Below, piece after piece: positions 12,701 to 24,263 of a stretch of DNA of 64,000 nucleotides (position 1 is the first letter of the stretch; each line of letters opens with the position of its first letter). The translations under genes and the position numbers were made by a program. This DNA comes from Galaxea fascicularis. Its lineage: Eukaryota; Cnidaria; Anthozoa; Scleractinia; Euphylliidae. The DNA lies in NCBI GenBank assembly GCA_948470475.1, contig OX419336.1, positions 6,895,671 through 6,959,670 of the forward strand. The letters are read 5' to 3'. Below the pieces are notes generated by a model. The model ran no database searches. It saw only the letters and a program-made list of their open reading frames with translations, and had not been told where the DNA came from.

Positions 12701-15700
12701 TAGAACTCGATATCATGAATTGTCAAGAAACCAGGAAGAAAAGTCCATTAAACTGGAACTAAATTATAAAGCAACAACACGATAAGAACATTCCAAATGT
12801 GTGGTAACTGGTAAATGTCCTCTGTTAAAAGGTCCAAATGGCTAGGGCATTCGTTTAAGTGATGCTCAAAGAGCAATATTTTGAAAAACAATTACATTTA
12901 GGGGAATAACTGCTTACTACAAAATTAATTCTGTTCTTAGTTTTCGAGCAAAAAGAAAAGGTTACTAGGAAGACAAACCTTGCATCCTGAGAAGTGACCA
13001 TTCTAGCTTCTTGCCCATCAGCAAAAGCAAGTGATGCATTGCAGATAGGATTACGAAAAACATTCTCACAGCCATCCCTTCCATATTCCATGTCCTGTGG
13101 AAAGAGAATTGACTGTACATTAGACACTGTCTTCTGAATTCTGAAAGCAGGTTACATTTTTTACACGTCAAGGGAATGCTTGCAGAGCAGTAGCCTGCGA
13201 GCGCAGACGTATTTCCAGTTGTTGCTTCTTCTCCCGAAAAGAGAAGTGACAACCGGAAATACGTCTATGCTCGTAGGCTAGCAGAGCAGCAACTGGAAAA
13301 AATTCAGACTGACAGAAGCGGCTCAATATGTTACCAAAGCAAATCTGAGTCTACTTAAACTCATCGCCAATTGATGAGCTTGGGAGCTGGTGCCATAGAG
13401 GTTGGCGGGATCGTAAGGACTTCAGGCGCAGCAGGGAGATAACCATGGCAACCCTGTGAGTGCCAACCATCCCAGTGAGCAGCTGCCAACAGGCACTGTC
13501 ACAGTGAAAGAACTTGGAATAGTTACCACTTAACCAACCTTAACCATTAAATTAAAAGTTGCAAGTTTCAGTGTGGCTACATGTAATTTAGGTAAGTTTA
13601 AACTTGAGACAATGTGGTCTCCTTCACTTATTTAAGGGGGGCTGGACCCAGGGCTCTCACAAGGCCTCAGTAAATTTACAGCTATTTTGCTTATGTTGCC
13701 TTTCACGCGTGGTTGTGAAAAGCCTTTTTGCTCACACCCCTGCCCCCCCCCCCCCCTCTAGACAAGTATTGGTAAGTAAGTTTTTTCTATTGAGAATTCA
13801 GTGTGATGGTGCCTGGTGGTTGCCACTCACAGGGTTGTCATGATTACCTTCTGTGCTTGCTTGCAGCTCCCACAGGCACCTTACCAACACACATCTATTG
13901 ATGATGAGTTAAGAGATTTAATAAATGTGGTAATACTAACCTCTTCCATGTCAGGCAGGTCATCGTCACCATAGTCATCGCCCACTGTTTCTGGATAGTC
14001 GCATTCTATTTCAGTAGCTGAAAATAGCAATGGTTGATGAAGAAGTATCATAATTTGCAGTTTTGAGGTTGAACAGAATGAAACACTTATAGTGCAACTA
14101 CTTCAAGCAAGGCCAGCCAGGAAAATTTCCTGCAAACTAGCCAATGAGAATGACAAATTTACCCACCATCAAAGCACTGTCAACAAAATTCAAATTGCAG
14201 CTATTCTGTTGTTTTAACACTCGAACGTTATTGGCCAATTTGTAAAAAATTTCTTGGGTGGCCTTGGTCGGAGTAGTTGCACTGTAAAAGAATTGACAAA
14301 TCGGCTGATCTTTGATTTGTATAGGTAATCGCATGGGGGCGAGTAAAATTAAGGATTAATAATCTTATGTGTTTTCAGAAGTTGTTTATCACTAAAAGGC
14401 CAAAATTAATTAGGGATTCGTGAATGGGGTTTATTCATTTCTCATTGGAAGCCTGTTTAATGCAAATACAAATTTCAATCAAATCTAACCAACCAATCGA
14501 TTCAATGAGATTTAACCAAAGTCCTGGCCAAAAAATCTAATTTTGTTTCAAATGATTCAAGTTTGTTTGAACTGATTTAAAAAATTTCTTGGGTGGCCTT
14601 GGTCGGAGTAGTTGCACTGTAAAAGAATTGACAAATCGGCTGATCTTTGATTTGTATAGGTAATCGCATGGGGGCGAGTAAAATTAAGGATTAATAATCT
14701 TATGTGTTTTCAGAAGTTGTTTATCACTAAAAGGCCAAAATTAATTAGGGATTCGTGAATGGGGTTTATTCATTTCTCATTGGAAGCCTGTTTAATGCAA
14801 ATACAAATTTCAATCAAATCTAACCAACCAATCGATTCAATGAGATTTAACCAAAGTCCTGGCCAAAAAATCTAATTTTGTTTCAAATGATTCAAGTTTG
14901 TTTGAACTGATTTAAAAAATTTCTTGGGTGGCCTTGGTCGGAGTAGTTGCACTGTAAAAGAATTGACAAATCGGCTGATCTTTGATTTGTATAGGTAATC
15001 GCATGGGGGCGAGTAAAATTAAGGATTAATAATCTTATGTGTTTTCAGAAGTTGTTTATCACTAAAAGGCCAAAATTAATTAGGGATTCGTGAATGGGGT
15101 TTATTCATTTCTCATTGGAAGCCTGTTTAATGCAAATACAAATTTCAATCAAATCTAACCAACCAATCGATTCAATGAGATTTAACCAAAGTCCTGGCCA
15201 AAAAATCTAATTTTGTTTCAAATGATTCAAGTTTGTTTGAACTGATTTAAAAAAACATAGTAATCGGCCCTCTGTCTCAGCCAATCAGCGTTCAGTAATA
15301 TTGCCCTGTAGTGATAAAACAGAATAACATTGCCCCGTGTTTTTGTTTTGGCAGTTACCACTCTTTCCAGAAATAACTCAGTTGTTTTCCTTATTGTGTG
15401 TAGTTTTGATGCAATACAAAATAAGTGCAAAAGACTCTGCTGGGAACAAAACTGAGTTTTTGCATGCATCATTTATGACTAGATAGATTGTAGGCACGGA
15501 GAAAATTTCTCACCTGGTGCATTGACATCAAATGCATGTTCATTATTTTCCATTTCTGCCATCATTTTGCTATAGTTGGTATTAGCCTAAAATAGGTTTT
15601 AGGACAAACTAATTATTATTAACCACAACTTGTTAAGCAGCTTCCTTGCATGTTGGTCTAATTGGTTACAATTGACTGGCAGGGTGGAGGGGGATGGGTA

Positions 15701-18700
15701 TTTGACTGTGAAGATATTATCCCATTCACCCTTGTCACAAGGTGGCCATATTGTTCCGGGAGACCAAAAAAGCTTTGTTTTACCACGTCAAGCCTTGCAG
15801 TTGAAACCATGGGGGCGAGGCTTGGCATGGTAAAACAAATCTTTTTGGTCTCCCAGGACAATATGGCCGTTGTGTGATAAGGGCAAATTTAGGACATTTT
15901 GTTCCCTTACGCAACTCTTGAAAATCTTAATGAAATATTGCAAAAATCCCTGCAGTAAACAGATCCCCGGACTAAACAAGAAGGCCAAGGTACGTCTCAA
16001 CAAACATGTTTTTGCTCTGACATGACCCATTTTTGGCTGGTCAAATTTGAGCAATCTTAGCTCTTGCAATAGTGGCACCAATTTATAAGAATCCATTACT
16101 ACAGATTTTAAGACCCTAGACAAGAAAGTTTTTCAGCCGGGAAAATCAAGTTCACAAAATACCCGACTTCCAGCTTTTTACCTACATCCCTGGGGAGTGG
16201 TCAATAAAGTATTATTATTTTATTATTTATGAATGATGAAAAATTTTTTCGGGAATATGAATAATGCCCCTTGTGATGATCAAATAGCTCAAACTTATTT
16301 TTTCTTTACTTGTGGCTCTGTAAATGTCCACCACTGGCCATCTCCACTTTAAACATCGTACTAATGCCACGTCAAATTGAATTCATTAATTACAAATACA
16401 TTTTAAAAGTCAGCAAAACCAGTTTTTTATGGTTTACAGCAACAGCTTTTAATTTGACTGAATTAAATTCAACATCTGAAACCAAGTTGTGCTGGAGTCA
16501 TGCCACAGTCAAGTCAGCTAAGCACGGCAGCAGCACCACGTTTGATATGGGCCTGAAATTAGCCCATGTCCAACAAAATCTTAACTTTGGTCAGACATAC
16601 AGTTGTATGTCCTTTCAAGAATTGCAGCCCTGCTTAATAGAAGTAAAAACAATAGCAAGAAGAACCTCATTGGGACTTTGATTACTGGCTGTGTCGTAAG
16701 GGGGGGGGGGGGGGGGGCATTTAATAAGTGGCCAGACTTAATAGAGGTTTGACAGGTCTACTCACTGTACTATTGATTAAACTGTAACAACACTATGTGA
16801 TAGATTCAGAATATCAAAAAATATATATATACATTACATTACATTATTTTTGTCTCTTCCAAGTTTCAAAAGCATGCACATTACCTCTCCATTTCTTATC
16901 CAGTTGGTGAATTCAAAATCAGTAAAATGTGGACAAATCTGTAGTCCTTCAAAGTTAACATGACTATAAACATCTGTAATAACAATAATGGAAAAAGTAA
17001 TGACATGTCCTCTACCGTCTGTGTTTATGTTGTTGTATTTTGATATTACAGGGTGTTAATGTGTTATTTCCCAGCATTCAACTTGGAAACTGACATAGAA
17101 GGGTACAGGTATTTTACTTCTAGAACCCTCAACTAATACATTACACTCTTTATAATTCTGATTGGTTGACAGCACTACAATAGACCTTTTTACCGATACG
17201 GCAGCCATCTTGAATTCTATTGTTTTGACCGAGAAATTATGGGCTGCCGAGGGGGCAATCGCTGCAAAATGTATCGTATACACAGCTTTCAGGATAAATT
17301 TTTACTGCTTGTCTCTCATATTCCAATACAAATATTACAAGCGTTACATCTTTCTGTCACGGTATTTGGCAGTGGTTTCTATGGTTAGCGAAAAATTATT
17401 GTTAAAAGTTATCACGCCACAGTATTCTTTATAACTATTTCTCATCTGCCCCCTGGGTATCCCATAATTTCCTCGGAATTCAAGATGGCTGCCGTATCGG
17501 TAAAAAGGTCTATTAGTCCCAAATTGTACTCCATAATAGTACCTATTAAGTTTCCATAACAACCACATGCAAGCACACCCAAATGTTCCAAATTTGAATG
17601 TTTTGATGCCAGGGTGAAACTGGAGAAAAAGGCGCATATCCTAAAGTTCCCATTCTCTGGAATGATTTCTTGGACTACTTTATTAGAGTACAAGATAATT
17701 GACAAGTTGTGCAACCTCATACTCTAATTGGTACAGCTGTAGTTTTTCTGAGAGAACTATAAATAAAAAATTGCATGATCTCTACAATTCGTGATTAAAT
17801 TTAGGTACTTGTGATTAATAATGGCTTGTACCTAAGCATGAATTCAGCATGAATTGTACCCAAGGCTGTGCAATTTCCTACACTAACTGATGTAATTATA
17901 ACACATTATTATATAGATACTGATGAAATACCAGGATTTCTCCTTTTACTAAAAAATCATATCTTCACCGCGTGCAGTGAAGATACTATTTTTATCTTTC
18001 ACGTGTGAGGATATTGGTGTGGCCATGGTTACCAACATAATTACCCATTTAGAAAAGAGCTGTTATGGAATTTTTCTCTTCTTTGTTAGAATTTTGACTT
18101 TTTCGAACAGAAAATATAAGTATTATTTTCTTTATTTCTCCTTTATAACTTTATATCTGAGTTTCATAACATTTCTGTGACAGGCATTTTGCAATAGATT
18201 ACCAGTTTTTGCGGTTTCGAACATGAATAAAAAAGTTGTCTTTTATGTGGAAATTTCATCAGTATCTATATAATAAACAGAACATTAAATGGCCACTTGG
18301 GGATATGAATTTTATCTTCTCGTGCCGAAAGTATCTCTCACAAGTGAATGCAGCGAACGAGTGAGAGATACTTTCAGTACTCGAAGATAAAATTCGTATC
18401 ACCGTGCAGCCATGTAATATCCTATACATCAAAGTTATATCAAAGACCTCAGTTAATCTTACCTCGAAGTTCAGACAGGTCAACCATGGTATTATCCTCT
18501 GTGGTTTGCCCTTCTGATGAGGCATCTCTTACTGTCATGCTTACAGTTGTAGAGTCCAGTAGGAGCTCACAGCTATCATCACGAACAAATAAATGGTTGA
18601 GAAGCAGGCCTGCTGCGCCACCTTCATCAAATGCTGCTGATGTCTTGTGGAACAGTGGATCAACCTAAGAAAATGAGCAATATTTATAACAGAAGAACAC

Positions 18701-21700
18701 ACAGAACACATGCATTGTTTCTTTGTGCATTATGGTATTTAAAGTGTGGAAGTGTAAAGAGTTGAGCAGTAGACAAGGCTGGAACAAAGGAGGATGGGTT
18801 TCCTGATTTGACCTGAGGCACTCATTGAAAGAAATAATTATTTAAATGTAAATTAATCATTCTTGGTCTATATGATCAGTTCCTGAATCCTATTTTTAAA
18901 CTACATACTTGTACCGGTCAAAGTTGCTCTTTAAGGATTTGAACAGTTTTGTGAATGATGATGATTACAAGAGCGCACACAACATACATGTAATTTACAA
19001 ATTATAAGCCACTGTTGTCTTTATTACTGTGAAACTGAGAAAACCACGAACAGGACGTCAGTTGCAGTGCAAAAGTAAACCAATCAGATACAAGATGGCT
19101 AAACCCCAACCTGTAACATCAATCACTTCATTTCTTCTTGCAGTCACACATCTGATTGGTTGAAGAACAATGGGCCATTTCCGAGTTCGCTTGAGCCTCT
19201 ATTTCAAAGCAAGTCAAAGTGCAAAAGTTTTGTGATGGTAATAAGTTCAGCGCTCTGTATGAGCGAAAACTGATTTTCATTACAAAGACTTCGCACTTGG
19301 ACTCGCTTTGAAATAGAGGCTCAAACGATCTCGGAAATGGCCTATTAACATTCCAGAATAATTCACAAAAATATATGGCTAATGAAATAGTCTCTGACGT
19401 ACTACTCCCTTCATTGACTTCCATTTTATGGACTAAAATAATAACTTACCTCAAAAGCTAAATCAAACTGGTTGACATTAAGGTTCTTGAGATTTGTTTC
19501 TATGGTATTTCCAGGTCTATGGTGGGCAGCCTTTAAAAAAAGAGGATTCTAGTGAACTGGAACTATATGAAATAAATGCTTTTGAAGAATGCTTGAACAA
19601 GATCATTATGTTGTTGAACTTGGATCATGGTAGACTACGAGTAGTCCCTCTTTCTTTTGATCATCCCAGTTTCTGCTTGCTTGTGCTTTGCGCCTGCTCA
19701 CAAGATCTTCAATCAAAAGAAAGAGGGACTACTCGCAGTCTAGGATAACAGAAATAAACAAACTATGCTTACCTTTTTTGTTTTCTGAGGTCCTTGTTGT
19801 TCATCGGCATTGTTTCCCTCCACGGCATTTTCATCTCCTTCTGTAAAAGCAAGTTCCAATGACAGTTATTAAGAGGTCTTAACCATTCAGATTCTTGAAA
19901 ACACATACACTTACCTTGATTGTCAGCTCTTCCTAAACCTCCTAACATCTTATAAGCTTGAGCATGGATGGAATCAACACGACCAGCATAAATTTTGGCA
20001 CTTGCATCTAATGTACAACTTGCAACCTGTCAGACAAAATGACAATATGAGCGTTGTACATATAAAATAAATTTAACTAAAATAAAGGTTTTTATGATGA
20101 TGAACAGCAACTTTCCTTGCCTGTAGACAAGACGTTTTCCAACAACTCTGACTACACTGAGAGGAATATCAATACATTTTTTTTTGTGTGTGATTCACCA
20201 CCTATTCTCCATTCTCCTACTACAACTCTGTTTGGAAAAGGATGACCCTGGAATGATATGGAGGATGACTTCTCAGCTATCTACAATCCTGGACAAAATA
20301 CTTTGGGACAGTCATGCAAAATGAGCAATTATCAATGATTTGAGCATTACTTCGAAAAGCACTGCTATATCTTAATACTCTGTTACTGTTCCCCCCTGCC
20401 CACCCAATACAATGTTGAAAGTCAGAAAAAATTGGGGGTACATGTTTTCAACATTGTAGGTGGGGTGGGGGGAGGAAATGGGCATATGTAGGTTTAATCT
20501 CGTGCTTATGGCGTTCAATGTCCGCCAAAATTCAACTTTCGAATTTTGCTTGTATTTTTGGCATTCGATGTTGTAGTTTTACAATTTGTACCTACATCTG
20601 CAATTGAACATTCAAGTTTCCAATTTCTCTACTCCACTTGTCGATTTGACATTGTTTGTTTCACGATTCAACTTTGTAGTTTGAAGTATTCAACATTCAA
20701 GTTTACGCAATTCAACATTCAACTTTCGAAGATGCATGTTTTTGATATCCAACTGCAAGCCAGTCAATGACAGTCTGTGTGGGCTCAGCAAACTATCAAA
20801 ATTCTCCCTTAGTAGGGGCTGGCAGAGGCAAGTCACACTACCCTAGACAGTAGCTTTTACCACGGAAAATGGCGCAGCATTTCATTCTTGTTGTACCTAA
20901 CACCCGATCCTATGTAAGTAATTTATTTTACTGTTCAGATTTACTACAGTCATAATCTAAATGTCCTATACAGTCAAGTACCATATATGTCAATGGAAAT
21001 ATAAGAAAAGTTTAATGGTTCATACACCTGGCCATACGTATAGTGATGTAAATTTTTAAAATACGCTGTGGCTATATGGCCGGTAACCCGCCAAGGTGTT
21101 AAAAACACTAAATGGCCGGCAGTCCGAGATTTTTCTAAAAATTGTCGAATCAAAGAAACCTGACTGAACCAAACCATCGTATGTCGATTAGGAAAAGTCA
21201 AGCGATCCTGAAATGATTTTTTTAAAATCTCAAGTCCAGCGCTTGCTTAATATGCTGGGCTTATCGGACGAACCGTATTTCGTGACACTTAAAAAATTTT
21301 TCAGGTCGACTGCCGGCCAAGGCTTCAAAAACACTAAATGACCGGCAGTCCGATAAAAATTGTAGAAATGGATAAATCCTACAAAACCGGTTGCATAGAT
21401 GGCTGATCTTTGACAGTTTAAATTGACTGAAATTCTTCGATCTTGTAATTTTTATCGGACTGCCGGTCAGTGTTTTTGGATGGTGTTGTCTTATTATAAC
21501 TCCAAATTCTCTTAATTAATTTACAAGGAAATGTATGGCAGCTTGAAGGGAGAATTGCTTATCAGATCTTGGGGTGAGTGACTAAATACAGTATAAACAC
21601 ACATCCCAATGGCACATAATGAAATTTACACTGTAATTCATGCCTGTCCTAACAAACACTTTGTTTTTAAATGTCCAACAACAGGGTTCTCAGTAGTTTT

Positions 21701-23970
21701 TTTTGTCAGATGGCCCAGAAATGCTTATAGGCAGTAACTTAAACTTCAGCCCGGAGGCACACAAAGGCAAATTTCATAGCCAGCACAGGTGGCGGAATTC
21801 GCCGGTTGCTGGCTACTACTGAGAACCCTGCAACAAGTTTCCCTCTTTGGGGATGGTTACTTTATGAAATCTTGTAGTATTTTCTCTGTGAAAAGCAGTG
21901 TTCCCGGTAAGAATGGGGTCAAAGACCCTACAAGGTCAGCTACATGACCTGACTAATAGAAAATTAATCATGGTTTGATAGAAATTGGATTGGAAATTTA
22001 CATTGGAAATTTGACCCTTTGTAAAGATTGCAGGTTAATTCCTTTTTGACAACCTGTCTTTAAAAACTAATCTGGAACCCTGAAATCCAAAAATCAAGGG
22101 TCAGTCCCACTTGAGCTAAGAGTCCTTCTCACCTGAAAGTTAGTCATGTCCCCTTCTTTTACAGTTTTGATCAGGTCTTGCATATAATCAATCAGGTGAA
22201 GACTAAAAGCATTCTTTGCATTGATTTTCTACCAAAAAGAAATAGAAATTAAAATAATAATAAAAAAAAATCACTGGATGAATAAAAAACAAACAATCAA
22301 AAAGCATCACTGAAGTTCAAGTTATTGGGCATCCAACTACTTATAGATATCCTGGAAAATTGAAGGGAACTCTGTTTGTAGAGTACTGGCTGGAAGGCTC
22401 AACTGGTTTAGTGCATTGATGTTAACTTGAAATGGCAACAGAGATTACACTGTAGTACAAACCCAATGATAATGTCCAATGTAACCCATGATGCTATAGG
22501 GACCTTTGAAAACATGGATCAAAATGGAAGCAGTGTAGATGCTGATACATGAACCTTAGAAAACTAAATATTTAGGTGGCCTATATATCAAGTTACACAT
22601 TATTTTTAGCTGTCACCCCCCCCCCCCCACCTCCCATTACCCTTATTAAACAATCGCCACACCCCCCAAATTAGAGCCTGTCACAATAATGATAGTAGAA
22701 ACTTCTACTTAACAATAATTTATTAGATCATGAGCTTGAGATTTCTATCATGTGATAGCTGATAAGGGCACAGCCCGGATCAGTTATCGTCCATAGAAAT
22801 CAAGAGTGAATAATCTAATTAGATTATTTGCTCTTGATATAACTTAATAAGTAAATTACCTAAATTCTCCCAGACACTTTGAAAATGTGAAGAAGCAACT
22901 GCCATTTTGTTGACAAGCGCTACTCACTATCAGCCTTCTATCACAGAATAGATAGCGGGTAGCACAGCCAATCAGAGACCGGGATTAGTGATAGAACACT
23001 ATTAGATTTATACTAAATTCTGGTGCACCTATCAATGTTTAGACGGAGAGGGGGGGTACGGGCAAAGATGCGGCATTTGAACACTTCTGTTGTCCCCTCT
23101 CTGGGGAATTTGACCACTTGTACTAATTAAAGTTCAAATATTATAAAGGATTGTTAAACTATTTCCAGTCCCAAGGGTCGGGAATTTGACCAAAAAATTG
23201 CAAGAAAATTCAAATGACGCACCTTTGCCCGTACCCCCCCCCCCCTCTCCGTCTAAACATTGATAGGTGCATAACAAAAAACAAGAATGATTAATGTTAA
23301 ACTTAACAGTAATTAAGGGCAAGATTTCCACAAAGCTACCTAAATTAATAATTAATTTAGGTAGCTTTGTGGAAATCTTGCCCTTTACTCAAAGTGTAGG
23401 GAGCTGCGCGGAAATCTTTGCTAATATAAGCACACGAACAAATTTACTTACATTTTCAGTTGACAATTTGATGCAGTTGGAGTACAAGTCTTTCAGCTGA
23501 GCATTTGTTAAACCATTGGTTCCTGTGGACTGGCTCCTGTAAGCAAAATCAGAATTGAAGAAAAATCTGCACGTATGTTACTGCTTTTCTTTACTAAATT
23601 TCCATGTAAATTTCGTTCTTGTGATTGTTGTTGCTAAAAGTTGTTGTTATCTGTTTTGTTGAACTCAGCCGGTGGCATGAAGATATAAAACAGGGAAAAT
23701 TTACTTGAAGAAAAAACTAAAGCTTGAGATGTACAGAAATAAGACTTACCGATCGCTATCAAGGCGACTTACGCTCCTTGGTGTAGCAGGACTTTGAAGA
23801 GTCGCTGAAGTCGCTTTGGAAAGGCGTCTCTGTTTTCGTTCTGCGGCGTCATCATTCTCCGCTAGACGAGAAATCGGTGTGATGGTGCTTGTCAACGCAA
23901 TTCCACGTCGTCTTCTCGCGTTTGGAGAAATTAAGTCCGGCGTTCGAAATGGCGAGGCAACGTCCGCCAT
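6772..23970 (-). CDS. NCAPH: Condensin I kleisin subunit H (CAP-H/Barren)
   Basis: Condensin complex subunit 2 is the kleisin that bridges SMC2 and SMC4 heads and holds CAP-D2 and CAP-G for mitotic chromosome compaction. Exons, in transcript order on the minus strand: 23970-23750, 23536-23452, 22228-22133, 20026-19915, 19840-19773, 19530-19450, 18664-18463, 16973-16885, 15586-15514, 14017-13941, 13094-13070, 12215-12099, 11379-11258, 10534-10412, 9724-9682, 8782-8721, 8074-7877, 7685-7578, 7116-6943, 6807-6772. All phases join, giving 703 residues (human is about 741). Landmarks: an Arg/Ser/Pro-rich N-terminus; the SMC2-binding kleisin block ([12 protein letters not shown], then [12 protein letters not shown]); [25 protein letters not shown] and [17 protein letters not shown]; and the C-terminal winged-helix region ([33 protein letters not shown]). 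Least certain are the 25-base exon 13070-13094, the 43-base exon 9682-9724 and the short last exon. Confidence 0.88.
9204..9358. repeat. Fold-back hairpin in NCAPH intron
   Basis: Inverted arms of about 65 bp with few mismatches, each containing GAACTGGATCTAGCA and AAGTGGAGGC, flank a loop of roughly 20-30 bases. No coding content. Confidence 0.8.
9365..9600 (+). repeat. Dispersed interspersed repeat, copy 1
   Basis: It carries GATTGGTTGTAAAAACT, TTTCTCAGCCAATGAGAAG, GATTGGTCAGAGTAATTGC and ACGACACTCGATTGAAAATC. The same order of motifs occurs on the opposite strand at 51296-51550, and a truncated copy lies at about 60752-60832. This proves a mobile family of about 240 bp; its class (SINE or MITE) is unclear. 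Confidence 0.7.
10372..10390. repeat. Poly-C tract in NCAPH intron
   Basis: An unbroken C run, immediately followed by a T run, lies about 20 bases from the donor side of the exon at 10412-10534. Similar G/C homopolymer runs occur near 13742, 16700, 22617, 23233, 26190, 29427, 42685, 52705 and 52932. Such runs are prone to length errors in assembly. Confidence 0.8.
11748..11951 (+). mobile_element. GGGCCCGTTTCTCGA-type MITE, copy 1 (decayed)
   Basis: It contains GTCTGTTTCTCGACAGTCGC, ACTTTTCGGTCCGGAAAAGC and GGCCCGAAAAGTTTCGGG. These match the copies at 45633-45842, 48911-49086 and 53225-53456. The right terminus is lost. Confidence 0.65.
13191..13279. repeat. Short fold-back repeat
   Basis: Arms read TAGCCTGCGAGCGCAGACGT and its near-inverse ACGTCTATGCTCGTAGGCTA around a loop near CTCCCGAAAAG. 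It lies in the NCAPH intron, just upstream in the transcript of the proposed 25-base exon. Confidence 0.8.
14248..15252. repeat. Three tandem copies of a 335-bp unit
   Basis: Marker TTCTTGGGTGGCC recurs at 14251, 14586 and 14921, a constant spacing of 335 bp. The units read identically by eye over their full length. The array lies entirely within the NCAPH intron between exons 13941-14017 and 15514-15586. The unit has no coding frame and is AT-rich, with several CAATC/GATTTAACC motifs. The identical copies imply a very recent duplication, or an assembly artefact. Confidence 0.9.
15725..15886. mobile_element. Small TIR/fold-back element
   Basis: The left half contains GGCCATATTGTTCCGGGAGA and CTTTGTTTTACCACGTCAAG. 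The right half carries the inverse (CTTGGCATGGTAAAACAAA, TCTCCCAGGACAATATGGCC). Arms of about 65 bp and a short spacer. Lies in an NCAPH intron. Confidence 0.75.
17179..17514. mobile_element. MITE with perfect 38-bp TIRs
   Basis: Ends begin AATAGACCTTTTTACCGATA and include GGCAGCCATCTTGAATTC, with an exact inverse at the right end. The 336-bp element is in an NCAPH intron. The matching arms suggest recent activity. Confidence 0.8.
17522..17880. repeat. Dispersed repeat shared with 37170-37460
   Basis: The segment contains TATGGAGTAC-type, TAAGTTTCCAT and TGCACAACCT-type motifs, which reappear on the opposite strand at 37170-37460 (CATGGAAACTTAATAAGA, TATGGAGTACTATTTAGGAT). Divergence is considerable. 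Confidence 0.5.
17906..18276. mobile_element. MITE with TATATAGATACTGATGAAAT ends
   Basis: The 5' end contains TATATAGATACTGATGAAAT and the 3' end its exact inverse. The body is AT-rich with a short GCGTGCAGTGAAGATAC palindromic motif. In an NCAPH intron. Confidence 0.75.
18296..18404. repeat. Fold-back repeat beside NCAPH exon 7
   Basis: Inverted arms containing GAATTTTATCTTCTCGTG and GAAAGTATCTCTCAC, with about 17 bases between them. Adjacent to the preceding MITE and about 60 bases from the donor of exon 18463-18664. Confidence 0.75.
19169..19346. mobile_element. MITE with AATGGGCCATTTCCGAG ends
   Basis: This 178-bp element has TIRs of about 60 bp (GCCATTTCCGAG, then CTTGAGCCTCTATTTCAAAG, and the inverse), with AAC at both flanks. 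Lies in an NCAPH intron. Confidence 0.75.
19631..19743. repeat. Fold-back repeat, AGTAGTCCCTCTTTCTTTTG arms
   Basis: The two arms are inverse copies of about 38 bp around a spacer of about 35 bp. Lies in the short NCAPH intron between exons 19450-19530 and 19773-19840, and makes up about half of it. Confidence 0.8.
20286..20490. repeat. TIR repeat fragment, related to 33929-34450
   Basis: It starts CTGGACAAAATACTTTGGGA, includes CATTACTTCGAAAAGCACTG, then a CCCACC...CAATGTTGAAAG arm and its inverse near 20445-20478. The same blocks recur at 33929-34450. Confidence 0.6.
20520..20750. repeat. Degenerate tandem array of ATTCAACTTTCGAAT-like motifs
   Basis: Repeated variants of TTCAACATTCAAGTTT and TTCAACTTTCGAA are spaced irregularly over about 230 bp. 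No credible protein reading. Confidence 0.5.
21090..21482. repeat. Cluster of ACCGGCAGTCCGATAAAAATT motifs
   Basis: Variants of AACACTAAATGACCGGCAGT followed by CCGATAAAAATT occur at about 21105 and 21330 in direct orientation, and inverted at about 21450-21480. GTCGACTGCCGGCCAAGGCT-like segments also recur. This is an unclassified element or nested elements inside an NCAPH intron. Confidence 0.55.
21682..21830. mobile_element. hAT-like MITE, CAGGGTTCTCAGTAG ends
   Basis: Perfect 15-bp TIRs (CAGGGTTCTCAGTAG and CTACTGAGAACCCTG) bound a 149-bp element. CAACAA is present at both flanks (21676-21681, 21831-21836). CAGGG ends suggest the hAT superfamily. Confidence 0.8.
23024..23271. mobile_element. 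MITE with G/C-run-containing TIRs
   Basis: Ends read TGCACCTATCAATGTTTAGA, then a CGGAGA+poly-G stretch and TACGGGCAAAG, with the inverse at the right end. The 248-bp element lies in NCAPH intron 2. Confidence 0.75.
23315..23385. repeat. Perfect 35-bp palindrome, 71 bases long
   Basis: Arms AAGGGCAAGATTTCCACAAA followed by GCTACCTAAATTAAT are followed, after one A, by their exact inverse. It lies 67 bases beyond the donor of NCAPH exon 2 (intronic). Confidence 0.9.
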
Positions 23971-24263
23971 ATTTTAAGCTTACCTCCCGTCACACAAGAA
24001 CGAATTCTCAGGCAACTGGAAGGAAGAAAGAGTCAAAAAAGAAAAGCAAACCTTGAAGTTATCTTCTCCAGGCAACCTAAAAACCCTAAATAGAAAAATT
24101 TTTGAGAAAACTGGTTGATTTGACTCGCAAATTGCTCTTTCAAAAATTGTACTTCGCGCTCAAACAACCGTCTTTTCATACGGTAGTCACGTGACTATTC
24201 CCGGAAGAACATGCGTGTCGTCTTTACCTTCCCCTCCCTGCTGGAAACAAAATTCCTTCGATA
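23961..24263. promoter_or_regulatory. Divergent promoter region, NCAPH and 24264 gene
   Basis: Only 293 bp separate the two start codons. The NCAPH start lies in an AATATGGCGG context resembling a YY1 site. At 24186-24195 is the palindrome GTCACGTGAC (E-box/USF-MAX type), and at 24201-24207 an ETS-like CCGGAAG, both close to the plus-strand start. No TATA box is evident. A shared bidirectional promoter is an inference from spacing and motifs. Confidence 0.55.

Noticed and set aside
14248..15252. CRISPR-like regular repeats
   Set aside because: Full-length 335-bp tandem units without spacers, in a eukaryotic intron.
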